IMG/VR virus record: IMGVR_UViG_3300024239_000355
Span: 1 to 64,000 of that record
Origin: a virus
Reading direction: 5' to 3' (one strand)
DNA: 64,000 nucleotides
Shown here: one piece after another, positions 17,270 through 25,079 of the stretch
How positions within the stretch are numbered: the stretch's first letter is position 1
Layout: every line of letters begins with the position of its first letter
Position numbers and translations under genes: made by a program
The notes under the pieces: generated by a model
What the model was told of the DNA's origin: nothing
What the model saw: only the letters and a program-made list of their open reading frames with translations
Databases searched by the model: none

Positions 17270-17773
17270 TCATCCGACCGAGAGAATTCGGTCGGCGGCA
17301 TCATTTGCCGCGCGATCCAGCCGCTCCATCATCTGACGGATCATCAGATCGACGTATTCGGGGTGGCGCCAGTCGGCGCGTTCCAGCAGCATACGGTCGC
17401 GCTCAACGCGAGCAGCCTTCTCCCGTTCCGCGCGTTTCTTCCGCACAGCTTCTTCCCGCGCCGAGCGGTCGTTTTCGATCATTTCCGTGTGAAACTGATT
17501 GGCGGCGGCGATGTCGTCGTGCAGACCGACCTTGGTGAATTCATCCAGGCGCCGCGTGGTATAGCGTTCGGCAGACGAACAAATGTTCGTCAGGTAATTG
17601 TCAGACAGTCCATCGCCCTCACCATTCCACAGCCGATACCCGTAGATGACGTGTTGGTTTTCATCACGCCCCACGGTGATTATGACTGGCAATTTCTTGT
17701 GCAGCAGGGTTCCATCCAACAGAAGCGTCCAATTATCATAGACGCTTTGTTCATAGCTACGACCGTCCAGCAT
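17270..17773 (-). CDS. Hypothetical protein with charged coiled coil, 167 aa
   Basis: N-terminal beta-rich part (WTLLLDGTLLHKKLPVIITV) followed by a long charged helix (residues 95-135, REEAVRKKRAEREKAARVER). Not recognised. Confidence 0.65.
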   Translation of the reverse strand: MLDGRSYEQSVYDNWTLLLDGTLLHKKLPVIITVGRDENQHVIYGYRLWNGEGDGLSDNYLTNICSSAERYTTRRLDEFTKVGLHDDIAAANQFHTEMIENDRSAREEAVRKKRAEREKAARVERDRMLLERADWRHPEYVDLMIRQMMERLDRAANDAADRILSVG

Positions 17774-17889
17774 GGCAAAGCTCCCAACTCGTTGTTGGGT
17801 ATATAATATGACGTGTGCAACTTTATGTCAATAGGGTATGGTAGTAGAAACGGATTTTTTATCACCTAATCAGAAGTAACGACATTGTT

Positions 17890-18339
17890 TTAGATGTCTA
17901 GCATTCTCTTGAAGTTGGGGTTCTTAGATAGGTAAAAATACTCGCCATTCGACACCCAGTAAATACCATCGGCGTCAGCGGGTTCCGTCTCGTCCCACCC
18001 ATCATATGTATCAATATCGTTGACAAAATTCGGATCGAGTGACAGGACAAAAGAATCATAGTCCTCAATTTCATCTTCGTCCCGATCAATCCACTTGATA
18101 ATACCACTATCGGCAAGCCATCGCACGGCAACCGAATGGATGACTTGAAAACTGTCCCAAACAACAACGACGCCTGATTTCGCAACAACCCCGCGAAGGT
18201 CAAATCGCTGAAGTAACGCCATAATGTCGGATCGACTCGGGTTTGCCCACGCCCATGGTTCGCCGTCGTCGTTCTTAATCAGGCGAGCTTCCATCATGGA
18301 TGTTTCAACAAGGCGTATGAATTTCTGAATATCTTTCAT
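17890..18339 (-). CDS. Tagged acidic hypothetical protein, 149 aa
   Basis: ATG 18339 gives MKDIQKFIRLVETSMMEARL, the long tag class with a possible cut after LVE. The body is acidic (DRDEDEIEDYDSF, DIDTYDGWDETEPADADG). Follows the gene at 18348 by 8 nt with an agga ribosome-binding site, so it is in the same operon. Confidence 0.65.
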   Translation of the reverse strand: MKDIQKFIRLVETSMMEARLIKNDDGEPWAWANPSRSDIMALLQRFDLRGVVAKSGVVVVWDSFQVIHSVAVRWLADSGIIKWIDRDEDEIEDYDSFVLSLDPNFVNDIDTYDGWDETEPADADGIYWVSNGEYFYLSKNPNFKRMLDI

Positions 18340-18347
18340 GCTGTATC

Positions 18348-19046
18348 CTATATGAACCGGTACGGGTCGGCGGCTGCCCTGCTGATTTTCTTGACCATGC
18401 GCCATTTGATCGGTTCCGGGCTGACACAGTACCCAATCACTTCTTCTGCACCATGGGTGGTGAGGATGCGCTTATCATGCGCGGGGATCAGCCCGCAACT
18501 CACCAGCGCATCCGCGAAAGCAACAAAGTCCAGACCGCCTTCCATATGACCTTTGTAGATCACGTTGCGGGTATGAAAACTCTTTAAGCCGTGGAAGTAA
18601 TTGATTCCGTCAAGGCTCTTGGCCCATGAGTCCATCTTGGCGAATTGAACCTCGGACTTGAGAAATTGGTAGAACTCGGCTTTCGCTTCTACATCCTTAG
18701 CGTCATAATGATCGATCATCCGGAGCAACGCCGGGTATTTCTGTTTCACCGATGGTAGTTTTTGCGCAAAAGTTTCGAGGGAAATTCCTATAATGCGGTA
18801 ACATGTTCCGGTATACGGGAATACTTCAGCGATTGCCTTGTACTTCCAATATTCGGTACTTAGGGCAGTGCCCTTGCTATTATGCCACATTCCGGAAAAG
18901 AAACTGGTCGCATGGCTCAACACAACGTGGGCAGCGTAGGGAGTCCCGGCGTATTTTGAGAACCCTTCGGTTTGCAACAGTGCATTAGCCAATTGCTCGC
19001 GTTTCTGTTGTGCATCATCAGGCGTGATTACTTCATAAACCCGCAT
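18348..19046 (-). CDS. Hypothetical protein with weak tag, 232 aa
   Basis: Starts MRVYEVITPDD, similar to the short tag but without Glu at the predicted cut. Contains HATSFFSGMWHNSKGTAL and ILTTHGAEEVIGYCV. The S-T-x-Y / E-E pattern (TALSTEYWKYKA; EEVI) could be a divergent ART, but I cannot establish it. Its ATG lies 3 nt upstream of the tail-fibre stop edge, so it is co-transcribed. Confidence 0.6.
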   Translation of the reverse strand: MRVYEVITPDDAQQKREQLANALLQTEGFSKYAGTPYAAHVVLSHATSFFSGMWHNSKGTALSTEYWKYKAIAEVFPYTGTCYRIIGISLETFAQKLPSVKQKYPALLRMIDHYDAKDVEAKAEFYQFLKSEVQFAKMDSWAKSLDGINYFHGLKSFHTRNVIYKGHMEGGLDFVAFADALVSCGLIPAHDKRILTTHGAEEVIGYCVSPEPIKWRMVKKISRAAADPYRFI

Positions 19047-19048
19047 GC

Positions 19049-19942
19049 TTAAATCACTGCCGCCCCAGATGCTACTGTACCAGGAGTACCGGGTAGTGTT
19101 GTGCCTGCAAGAACAATGCTTCCACATGCAGCGCCATTATAACTTTTTCCGGTGAAATTATTTCCCGAAACGATAGTTGCCGCACTTCCGAACCAAATAG
19201 TGCTTGATCCCGATACATACAAAAGGTTTGACCATGTTACTGGGTTCTTAAAGGTAATAGTCGTAGATGAAAGAACAACAGAACCATTAATGATGGCGAA
19301 GACCAAACTCCCGCCATTACCAGAAACATACAGATTATTGGTGTGCATAATTACACCATTACGGCTCGTATAAAAACCATATCGCCCGGTGCCAACATTA
19401 CCAATTTCGATGTTTTTTGTTTGTATAACACCGTAATTGAAAGCTGCAAATGCATCACCAGAAGTAGAGATTTTAACCCCTTCAATGAGCCATGTTCCGC
19501 CTTGAAGCGTAAAACCATTTGTCAGTGTTACGGAGGACGGATTGGCGGAATTGCCAAGAATTTTTACAGTACCACGTCCAACATACGAATTAAGTGTAAT
19601 ATTGTTAGTTGTATAGGTACCATCGGCTACTTCAATAGTAACATTGTAGTTTCCTATATCCAACGTATCAATAGCATTGACGGCTCGTTGGATGGATGCA
19701 AATGCCAAGGATGATGAAAGTCCATCATTTTCGTCTGAACCTGTGGTCGAAACATAATATGTTCGATCAGCATACAATGCTTCTCGGCACATATATGGCA
19801 ATGCTGACCATGTGGCATTCCCATTTCCAACTTTAAAACGATTTGTGTCTTTTTCGAAAGCAATTTCACCATCTGCCAGTATTGGATTAGCCAATATCCA
19901 ATTCAAACCAGTATCGCGACGAATTTGAATTTTATCAGACAT
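19049..19942 (-). CDS. Tail fibre/receptor-binding protein, beta-helix
   Basis: N-terminus KIQIRRDTGLNWILANPIL then GEIAFEKDTNRFKVGNG is the short trimeric repeat domain at the base of many phage tail fibres (Mtd N-terminal type). From residue about 60 (YYVSTTGSDENDGLS) follows a right-handed beta-helix of pectate-lyase type with repeated short strands rich in Gly, Asn, Thr and Ser. C-terminus GTTLPGTPGTVASGAAVI. Host adsorption role inferred. Confidence 0.85.
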   Translation of the reverse strand: MSDKIQIRRDTGLNWILANPILADGEIAFEKDTNRFKVGNGNATWSALPYMCREALYADRTYYVSTTGSDENDGLSSSLAFASIQRAVNAIDTLDIGNYNVTIEVADGTYTTNNITLNSYVGRGTVKILGNSANPSSVTLTNGFTLQGGTWLIEGVKISTSGDAFAAFNYGVIQTKNIEIGNVGTGRYGFYTSRNGVIMHTNNLYVSGNGGSLVFAIINGSVVLSSTTITFKNPVTWSNLLYVSGSSTIWFGSAATIVSGNNFTGKSYNGAACGSIVLAGTTLPGTPGTVASGAAVI

Positions 19943-20135
19943 GACTTACTCCTTCCGTGGCAGACCCGCCATCATAAAATTGTACAAATGATGTTGTGTT
20001 TGCATCACCACCGTCTACAACTATATTGATGGTAGATGGTGCTGCATACCCTCCATCAACCATATTAGTTGGTTTAATAGAGGTTAAAATAATACCGAAT
20101 ACCTGTTTGAATTTGCCATTTATACTGATTGCCAT
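19935..20135 (-). CDS. Small tail-fibre-associated protein, 66 aa
   Basis: Overlaps the tail-fibre start by 8 nt. Contains two Asp-Gly-Gly motifs (VVDGGDANTTS, FYDGGSATEG) typical of short virion connectors. Function unknown; probably structural. Confidence 0.6.
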   Translation of the reverse strand: MAISINGKFKQVFGIILTSIKPTNMVDGGYAAPSTINIVVDGGDANTTSFVQFYDGGSATEGVSHV

Positions 20136-20242
20136 CTTGGTTCTCCTGTCTTCTCATATTTATGTATGTCGGGACTATATTGAGGGATTGTATAATTTGT
20201 GTATTGATGCTATTCTAATACTATCTACACGGAGTATTCGCC

Positions 20243-20713
20243 ATGCCATGGTTTTCGTTTTATGAGAGAAACAGCCCGTGTTTCTACATGAACCTGCGCG
20301 ATGCCGATGAAGCGACGGCGATATCACTGCGAATCTTCGGTAACGACACCAGCGCACTCCCGGCGGAACCCTACAACCCTGAGGACAAGGATGGTATGTC
20401 CAGCCTCCTTGGTTACATGAAGGGTCTGCGGATGTGTATTGTGCGCAATGACGCGGCTATCGAACAGCGCCGCCGCATGCTTTCGTCGCTCGATGAAATG
20501 ATCGCCACTCGCAAATCCGAGGGTAAAAAAACCGACTGGGACGAGAGCAATCACAGCCGTGATACAGGATTCTTGAATCGGCTTGTTGCCGATACAGACC
20601 GTCGTCGGACCATACTGGCATCGGCGGTAGCGGTGCTGTATGAAATATTTAACACTCAAGATAAGGATAATCCCAATGCCCGACATTGCCACATTCAGTC
20701 GCTATCTGGTTGA
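20243..20713 (+). CDS. Hypothetical protein, 156 aa
   Basis: ATG 20243 with a ggag ribosome-binding site. Helical, basic centre (AAIEQRRRMLSSLDEM). Not recognised. Its 3' end overlaps the next gene. Confidence 0.6.
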   Translation: MPWFSFYERNSPCFYMNLRDADEATAISLRIFGNDTSALPAEPYNPEDKDGMSSLLGYMKGLRMCIVRNDAAIEQRRRMLSSLDEMIATRKSEGKKTDWDESNHSRDTGFLNRLVADTDRRRTILASAVAVLYEIFNTQDKDNPNARHCHIQSLSG

Positions 20714-20846
20714 GGACTTGCAATATCATTTTGGAGTGGGAGCGCAGAAACGCGCCGACGAAATTCGGCAGTACCTCGCGGATGCCGCAAACGGCACTTC
20801 GGCTCTCCGAACGTTGCTTATGACCGAATTGAAATCGCTGGTCTGA
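20676..20846 (+). CDS. Small helical protein, 56 aa
   Basis: ATG 20676 (MPDIATFSRYLVEDLQYHFG) with an agga ribosome-binding site, inside the end of the previous gene in another frame. Predicted all-helical. Followed by a terminator. Confidence 0.55.
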   Translation: MPDIATFSRYLVEDLQYHFGVGAQKRADEIRQYLADAANGTSALRTLLMTELKSLV

Positions 20847-20867
20847 CCCTGGATGGGAATACGAGCA

Positions 20868-20900
20868 AACGAAAAAGGGCACCGCGAGGTGCCCTTTTCA
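20868..20900. terminator. Bidirectional terminator
   Basis: aaagggcacc / ggtgcccttt hairpin between convergent genes. Confidence 0.8.
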
Positions 20901-20902
20901 AT

Positions 20903-21154
20903 TTACATTTGCGCATTCATAACATGGGTATATGCAGCGATAAGATCATCATCCGCCAATCCGCGCAAATAATTCTCGTCTGAATATTGTGCGTTCTGAG
21001 GGGGATATCCACACGCATCATATGTGGTAGAATAGAAATTCGCCGTATCCATGATACAGTGCTGGCGCAACGTACCATGATCCATGGATGAAAGCTTCGT
21101 CCGATCATCCGGATGGGAATAATGTTCCAACATCTTGGTCAGGATGCAAATCAT
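20903..21154 (-). CDS. Hypothetical protein, 83 aa
   Basis: Downstream partner of the gene at 21159 (4 nt spacing). Contains YDACGYPPQNAQYSDENY. Not recognised. Confidence 0.55.
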   Translation of the reverse strand: MICILTKMLEHYSHPDDRTKLSSMDHGTLRQHCIMDTANFYSTTYDACGYPPQNAQYSDENYLRGLADDDLIAAYTHVMNAQM

Positions 21155-21158
21155 TTAT

Positions 21159-21734
21159 TTACCCGTCGATCTGATGCATCACCACATAGTAATAGTCGGC
21201 ATCTTCCTTGACGACATCAACAAAGCTAAACAACCGATTGTCACCGAACGTCAGCGTCTTGCCCTGAAGGACATTCGCAACTTGATCGGGATCGATGTCG
21301 AAAGCCAACGTCCCACGGTCACGCCAAACGGCAATCAGGTGAACGTCGTCACCAAACTGGGCTTTGTGCTTCGGACGCGGATCAGTCTTGGTGAAATTCT
21401 TTTTGAAAACATCGCTAAAGTTCAGTTCGTCATCAATCGTGACAACGACCGGTTCGACGGTCTTCACCACCGTCACCTTCACAAAGCTGAAGTCGTCCTT
21501 CTTGAAGCTATCCCAGTTGGGCGAGGTCGGGGAAGCGTTGTACCATTCGGTGCTGCCACCGCGCAAGAACGTCTTGATCGACTTTTCATCCTTCAGACGA
21601 AACGGGATGTCCCCGTCTTCATCAAGGATGTATTCGTTCTCGCGGCAGCATTCGCCACCAGCATTCGAGGAAACGCGCAGTCCGAGAGTCTTCCCGTTGA
21701 CCTGAACTTCGTAATAGGTTTCGGTGGCTTCCAT
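21159..21734 (-). CDS. Hypothetical protein, 191 aa
   Basis: Acidic beta-rich protein (VNGKTLGLRVSSNAGGECC; DDELNFSDVFKKNF; DADYYYVVMHQIDG). Not recognised. Operon with the gene at 20903. Confidence 0.65.
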   Translation of the reverse strand: MEATETYYEVQVNGKTLGLRVSSNAGGECCRENEYILDEDGDIPFRLKDEKSIKTFLRGGSTEWYNASPTSPNWDSFKKDDFSFVKVTVVKTVEPVVVTIDDELNFSDVFKKNFTKTDPRPKHKAQFGDDVHLIAVWRDRGTLAFDIDPDQVANVLQGKTLTFGDNRLFSFVDVVKEDADYYYVVMHQIDG

Positions 21735-21812
21735 GATGACTCTCCCGCAGCAGAGATCATCTATAACACGTCAGGGTTTTACTGTCAAGATGGGACGACA
21801 GCCAGTCTCGGT

Positions 21813-21846
21813 AAAATAAAGGGCACCCGGTGGGTGCCCTTTTTAT
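21813..21846 (-). terminator. Intrinsic terminator
   Basis: aagggcaccc / gggtgccctt hairpin with T-tail after the gene ending at 21843. Confidence 0.75.
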
Positions 21847-22262
21847 CCTTTTGCGCGTTTCGCCGCCGCACTCATGATGAATTGGAACGCGATGGTCAAA
21901 CTATAAGACCCCGGTTCATATTTCCGTCTAAGAACTTCGTATTTTTTTGCCAAGTCGAAAGGTATGGTTGCTTGTGTTTCTGTGATGCGGTAGAGCCGGA
22001 TAATGGATCGTTTTACAGCGGCTTCGGTTGTGGATTTCTCTTCAATGCAATCCAAAAATTCCCCAATACCCTTGGATGGCGTTTCTCGTTTATCCAGCAT
22101 CGTCGCAATGTGTTGGCAAAAATCCAACGGCAACGATTCCACATATTCGATGATGGCTTCCCCGAGTTTGATTCGATCTCGAATTTCGGTCACATCATCG
22201 AACATCAGATCACCGATCTGTTGCGACCACGGATTGGCAGCGTTCAGAATGCGAAGGTTCAT
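21843..22262 (-). CDS. Hypothetical helical protein, 139 aa
   Basis: Similar in layout to its upstream neighbour (22282): an N-terminal segment, a central helix pair and a C-terminal Y-x-x-x-I-A-F-x-F-I-M segment. Probably diverged paralogues in one operon. Function unknown. Confidence 0.6.
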   Translation of the reverse strand: MNLRILNAANPWSQQIGDLMFDDVTEIRDRIKLGEAIIEYVESLPLDFCQHIATMLDKRETPSKGIGEFLDCIEEKSTTEAAVKRSIIRLYRITETQATIPFDLAKKYEVLRRKYEPGSYSLTIAFQFIMSAAAKRAKG

Positions 22263-22281
22263 CGGTGCCTCCTATCGATTT

Positions 22282-22728
22282 TCATCGATTTTCATATTTG
22301 ATTTTGAGGCATTCCATTAACATGCAAAATTCAAACTCACCTCCGAATTCCCCAACCCCATCGCCTTCGATCATCCGAATGGCAGCAGAAATTCGTACCA
22401 GTTGGTGCGCAGGTTTGGCTTCGTCGTAAGTCAAACCAAACAACTTGGTGAGACGGCGTTCGGTTTCTTTCTGTGATAGGTCGCGGTTCCGTTGCCACGC
22501 TACATTGGTGACACGCTCTACGAATTCAGAAGGGTGGTGACCGTTAGAGGACAGTCGTTCCCACGCTTTCGCAACCTTTTCGCAAATGGATAAGGAAACC
22601 TCATCCATGTACTTGGTCATCAAAATTTCCAAACGATATCGAACGACTTCGGGATACGCATCCATCCCGTCCAGTTCGTCCGTATAGAGCGCCGACAGTT
22701 TTTTCGACCAAGGCTTCGAACTGGACAT
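22282..22728 (-). CDS. Hypothetical helical protein, 148 aa
   Basis: ATG 22728 (MSSSKPWSKKLSALY) has a GGAGGG ribosome-binding site. Helical with a conserved-looking tail (GEFGGEFEFCMLMECLK). Possible paralogue of the gene at 21843. Confidence 0.6.
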   Translation of the reverse strand: MSSSKPWSKKLSALYTDELDGMDAYPEVVRYRLEILMTKYMDEVSLSICEKVAKAWERLSSNGHHPSEFVERVTNVAWQRNRDLSQKETERRLTKLFGLTYDEAKPAHQLVRISAAIRMIEGDGVGEFGGEFEFCMLMECLKIKYENR

Positions 22729-22798
22729 GGCACCCTCCGTCAAACCATGATCCAATCCTACATTGTAGACCGGTAATTGTCAAGTAGCGGCCAAAACC

Positions 22799-23026
22799 TT
22801 ACTCAATTACCTTCAGTTCATCCTTGACCATCGCCAGAAGTTCCAGATTGTGCTTCGCATTCAAACTCTCTGGTTCTTGAGTACCGAACAAATTGAACAC
22901 GTGATCTGCGTACTGGCGCATCAATTCGTCTAGAATTTCTTTGATGTTGGCTGGGCGTACAGTGACGTTACCGCGCTCATACCAATAGAAATTGAACTTG
23001 TCGGTGGTGTTGGGAAGTTTAGGCAT
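22799..23026 (-). CDS. Hypothetical protein, 75 aa
   Basis: Small helical protein (NIKEILDELMRQYADHVFN). 6 nt downstream of the gene at 23033. Not recognised. Confidence 0.55.
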   Translation of the reverse strand: MPKLPNTTDKFNFYWYERGNVTVRPANIKEILDELMRQYADHVFNLFGTQEPESLNAKHNLELLAMVKDELKVIE

Positions 23027-23032
23027 GATTTG

Positions 23033-23350
23033 TCACCACCGAGCCGTGTGAACATCTGGGTTGCCAATAAACCAAGTATCACTGTCATTGCGTTGAACGT
23101 ACCCAAAATGATCGGGGTTTTGTTGGATGAATTTTTCTAATACTTCCGCAATCTTTTTCGACGCTGCAATAAATCTAATGTTTGGTGGTGTCATCGGATG
23201 CCCCGCATCTTCCAACATCAAATCTTTTTCACGAACAAAGGTTGTATCCAGAAATTTTTCAAGGATTTGGAACGATTTTTTTTCCGGGCTGCATTCTACA
23301 TAAAATACTCGTCCAAAATCGTTCATTTTGACGATTGTAATTCTTGACAT
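23033..23350 (-). CDS. Hypothetical protein, 105 aa
   Basis: Alpha/beta protein (ITIVKMNDFGRVFYVECS; NIRFIAASKKIAEVLEKF). Transcribed from a consensus late promoter at 23443-23450. Not recognised. Confidence 0.6.
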   Translation of the reverse strand: MSRITIVKMNDFGRVFYVECSPEKKSFQILEKFLDTTFVREKDLMLEDAGHPMTPPNIRFIAASKKIAEVLEKFIQQNPDHFGYVQRNDSDTWFIGNPDVHTARW

Positions 23351-23442
23351 GGTTTAGCTCGCATAAATATAGGCAGCGGTGATCGTCTGAAGGTAGGATG
23401 TCAGACGAAATCCCACAGAGGATAGGACTGTCCCGCCGCCGG

Positions 23443-23450
23443 TATTTATA
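23443..23450 (-). promoter_or_regulatory. T4-type late promoter
   Basis: Perfect TATAAATA on the minus strand, about 95 nt before the gene at 23350; no TTGACA-like -35. Confidence 0.6.
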
Positions 23451-23466
23451 GCAGAGGAAAAGCCAT

Positions 23467-24191
23467 ATGACAGTAGTAATCTCTTGTGCAATTTGTGGGT
23501 CAGAACACAAATCGTTTGTGTCGTTGGTCAAACATCTTAAATTTCAGCAAAATTATCCGACTGCGCTGCTCAACAATGGGCAGACCGAGAAACAAACGGT
23601 GAAAAACAACGCATCATAGAGAAAACGACTGAAACAAATCGCCAGCTTATAGCCGCTATGACCGAGCAAGAACGCAAAGACCGATTTGGTTGGATGAACA
23701 AATTATCTACAGAAGAAAAACAAGAAAAAATAAAAATGCTTTTGGATAGAGGACTTGGTAAATGGAAACCAAAATCAGACGAAGAAAAACATCAAATATA
23801 CCAGAGAATTAGGAATAAAATGGTTACAAATGGTATTTGGTTGGACCGTGAACAACTGAATATGTCCGACTGGTATGATTATTCAAATATGGTGCGAAAA
23901 TTAACTGACGCCACATATAGAAAACACAAGCAACAGATTAACCCCAATAATTTACCTCGCCGACGAGGGTACTATCATGTGGATCATATTTTCAGTATAT
24001 ATGATGGGTTCATTCATGAAGTGCCAATAGAAGTAATGGCGGCTCCGGTTAATCTTCAAATGTTAACCGAAACCTCTAATAGTTCAAAAAATAACAAAAG
24101 TTGGTGTACGGTAAACGAGCTATATCAACGCTACAATGAATGGTCGGGCGTGGGAGGATCGAACTCCGTTCCTGTTCAGGAAGTAGCTTGA
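23467..24191 (+). pseudogene. HNH homing endonuclease, frameshifted
   Basis: ATG 23467 with an agagga ribosome-binding site opens a zinc-finger start (CAICGSEHKSF ... LVKHLK). It runs into a stop at about 23619, while the neighbouring frame is open from 23542 and continues through KQRIIEKTTETNRQLIAAM to a clear HNH core (YYHVDHIFSIYDGF ... VNLQMLTETSNSSKNNK). One -1 shift near 23535-23540 joins the two. The 3' end overlaps the antisense of the first tRNA. Either a decayed gene or a sequencing indel. Confidence 0.65.
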
Positions 24192-24226
24192 GAGGCTACC
24201 GACCGCACCAGCAGTCTTCACGCCCG
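24141..24226 (-). tRNA. tRNA with Glu anticodon CUC and long variable arm
   Basis: Acceptor CGGGCGT / ACGCCCG, discriminator A, encoded CCA; T-arm GGAG-TTCGATC-CTCC; anticodon stem GTAGC / GCTAC with loop CTCTCAA. The variable arm folds as TTCCTG-AA-CAGGAA, as in class II tRNAs (Leu, Ser, Tyr), which is unusual for a Glu anticodon. Confidence 0.8.
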
Positions 24227-24231
24227 ATAGA

Positions 24232-24315
24232 TGGTCCGAGGTGGGGGAATCGAACCCCGAGCCTTGCGGCGGCAGATTGAAGGTCTACTGATCATCCCAG
24301 TAATCTTCACCTCGG
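24232..24315 (-). tRNA. tRNA with Glu anticodon UUC, extended variable arm
   Basis: Acceptor CCGAGGT / ACCTCGG, A, CCA. Anticodon stem GTAGA / TCTGC, loop CCTTCAA (C instead of the normal U at position 33). Variable arm GCC-GCAA-GGC. T-loop TTCGATT. D-arm resembles that of the previous tRNA (GAAGAxT). Confidence 0.75.
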
Positions 24316-24320
24316 TAAAT

Positions 24321-24402
24321 TGGCAGCGCATGGGGGAATCGAACCCCAGGATGATCCACTCGGGTGAAAACCGAGCCGCCGTACCCAGCAGCATCATGCG
24401 CT
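24321..24402 (-). tRNA. tRNA-Glu-type, anticodon UUC
   Basis: Acceptor AGCGCAT / ATGCGCT, discriminator G, CCA. Anticodon stem CTCGG / CCGAG with loop TTTTCAC. Variable region of about 10 nt that can pair GGA/TCC. T-loop TTCGATT. Confidence 0.8.
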
Positions 24403-24403
24403 A

Positions 24404-24478
24404 TGGTCCCCCGTATCGGATTCGAACCGATGTCCCTGGATCGAGAATCCAAGTGTCCTTCCCATAGACGAACGGGGG
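24404..24478 (-). tRNA. tRNA-Glu, anticodon CUC
   Basis: Regular class I tRNA: acceptor CCCCCGT / ACGGGGG, A, CCA; D-arm GTCTATGGGAAGGAC as in bacterial tRNA-Glu; anticodon loop TTCTCGA; T-arm ATCGG-TTCGAAT-CCGAT. Confidence 0.9.
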
Positions 24479-24495
24479 ATAACCGTAAATAAGAC

Positions 24496-24513
24496 CTAAG
24501 AAAAAACCTCCAT
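24496..24513 (-). promoter_or_regulatory. Five-residue mini-ORF with Glu codon before tRNA-Glu(CUC)
   Basis: ATG-GAG-GTT-TTT-TCT-TAG (MEVFS) with aaagg upstream, enclosed by an aagacc/ggtctt stem (24491-24530). GAG is the codon read by the tRNA immediately downstream. Too short to be convincing alone; listed because two longer leaders show the same logic. Confidence 0.3.
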
Positions 24514-24531
24514 GTTTACCTTTTTGGTCTT

Positions 24532-24574
24532 AACCTTCAATAAGAAGCCCAACCCGAGCTTCTTATTGAAGGTT
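24532..24574. repeat. 16-bp perfect hairpin between tRNA genes
   Basis: Arms 24532-24547 and 24559-24574 (AACCTTCAATAAGAAG and its complement), 11-nt loop. A second perfect 11-bp hairpin lies at 24581-24617. Possible RNase III processing or regulatory stems. Confidence 0.7.
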
Positions 24575-24617
24575 ATGTCCCTATCCTTTAACAAGCGACG
24601 CGCCAATTAAAGGATAG

Positions 24618-24698
24618 TGGTCCCCCGTGTGGGGGTCGCACCCACCTGAACCTCTCGTTGAAAGCGAGATGATCACACTAACCGCAATCCCACGGGGG
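24618..24698 (-). tRNA. tRNA-Glu-type, anticodon UUC, odd T-loop
   Basis: Acceptor CCCCCGT / ACGGGGG, A, CCA. Anticodon stem TCTCG / CGAGA, loop CTTTCAA. T-stem GTGGG / CCCAC encloses TGCGACC rather than TTCGANN. Confidence 0.8.
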
Positions 24699-24707
24699 AT
24701 ATTTTAT

Positions 24708-24782
24708 TGGTGACTCCGAGGAATTCTGCCATCCCATTGCCCGCTTGAAAGGCGAGTGTCCTTACTTTTAGACGACGGAGCC
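24708..24782 (-). tRNA. tRNA-Glu-type, anticodon UUC, odd T-loop
   Basis: Acceptor GGCTCCG / CGGAGTC (one G-U), A, CCA. D-arm GTCTAAAAGTAAGGAC of Glu type. Anticodon stem CTCGC / GCGGG, loop CTTTCAA. The T-loop reads GGCAGAA and lacks the TTC motif. First tRNA after the attenuator. Confidence 0.8.
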
Positions 24783-24818
24783 ATAAAAACTTCAAACGTT
24801 ACTTGCACCTCAACCCAT

Positions 24819-24854
24819 TAAAAAAGCCGCTTAGATCGATCTCTCTAAGCGGCT
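24819..24854 (-). terminator. Attenuator terminator before the Glu tRNA array
   Basis: 11-bp perfect stem AGCCGCTTAGA / TCTAAGCGGCT followed by TTTTTT, between the leader peptide (24895-24927) and the tRNA at 24782. The 5' arm (GCAGCC) can instead pair with GGCTGC directly after the leader stop, a possible antiterminator. Confidence 0.75.
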
Positions 24855-24894
24855 GCCGTTCACGCTGGACCTGATACCAGCATGTTGAGCAGCC

Positions 24895-24927
24895 TTAACT
24901 TTCTTCTTCCACCACGAACACGAACAT
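24895..24927 (-). CDS. Glu-rich leader peptide MFVFVVEEES
   Basis: 10-residue ORF with three consecutive GAA codons and a correctly spaced agaagg ribosome-binding site (an in-frame ATG lies three codons earlier). It is followed by an antiterminator/terminator pair and then six tRNAs with UUC or CUC anticodons. This is the arrangement of amino-acid-biosynthetic attenuators (trp, his), here placed before tRNAs. Confidence 0.55.
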   Translation of the reverse strand: MFVFVVEEES

Positions 24928-24939
24928 CTTACTCATCCT

Positions 24940-25075
24940 TCTGCTGTGCTACCTTGTAGCACGATCATGCTATTTTCTAGTAAGGTCACCATGACCTTAC
25001 CAGTTTTAGGTAAGAGCTTACCAGAAAATGGTAAAGCTCCGACCGGGTGTCCTAGACCGCTAGACGACCGCCAGG
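24940..25075 (-). other. tRNA 5'-half-like segment and hairpins
   Basis: Contains CTGGCGG-TC-GTCTAGCGGTCTAGGACA-CCCGG, a Glu-type 5' half with no 3' half downstream. It is followed by hairpins gagctttacc/ggtaagctc, gtaaggtca/tgaccttac and gtgctac/gtagcac. Confidence 0.4.
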
Positions 25076-25079
25076 GAGT

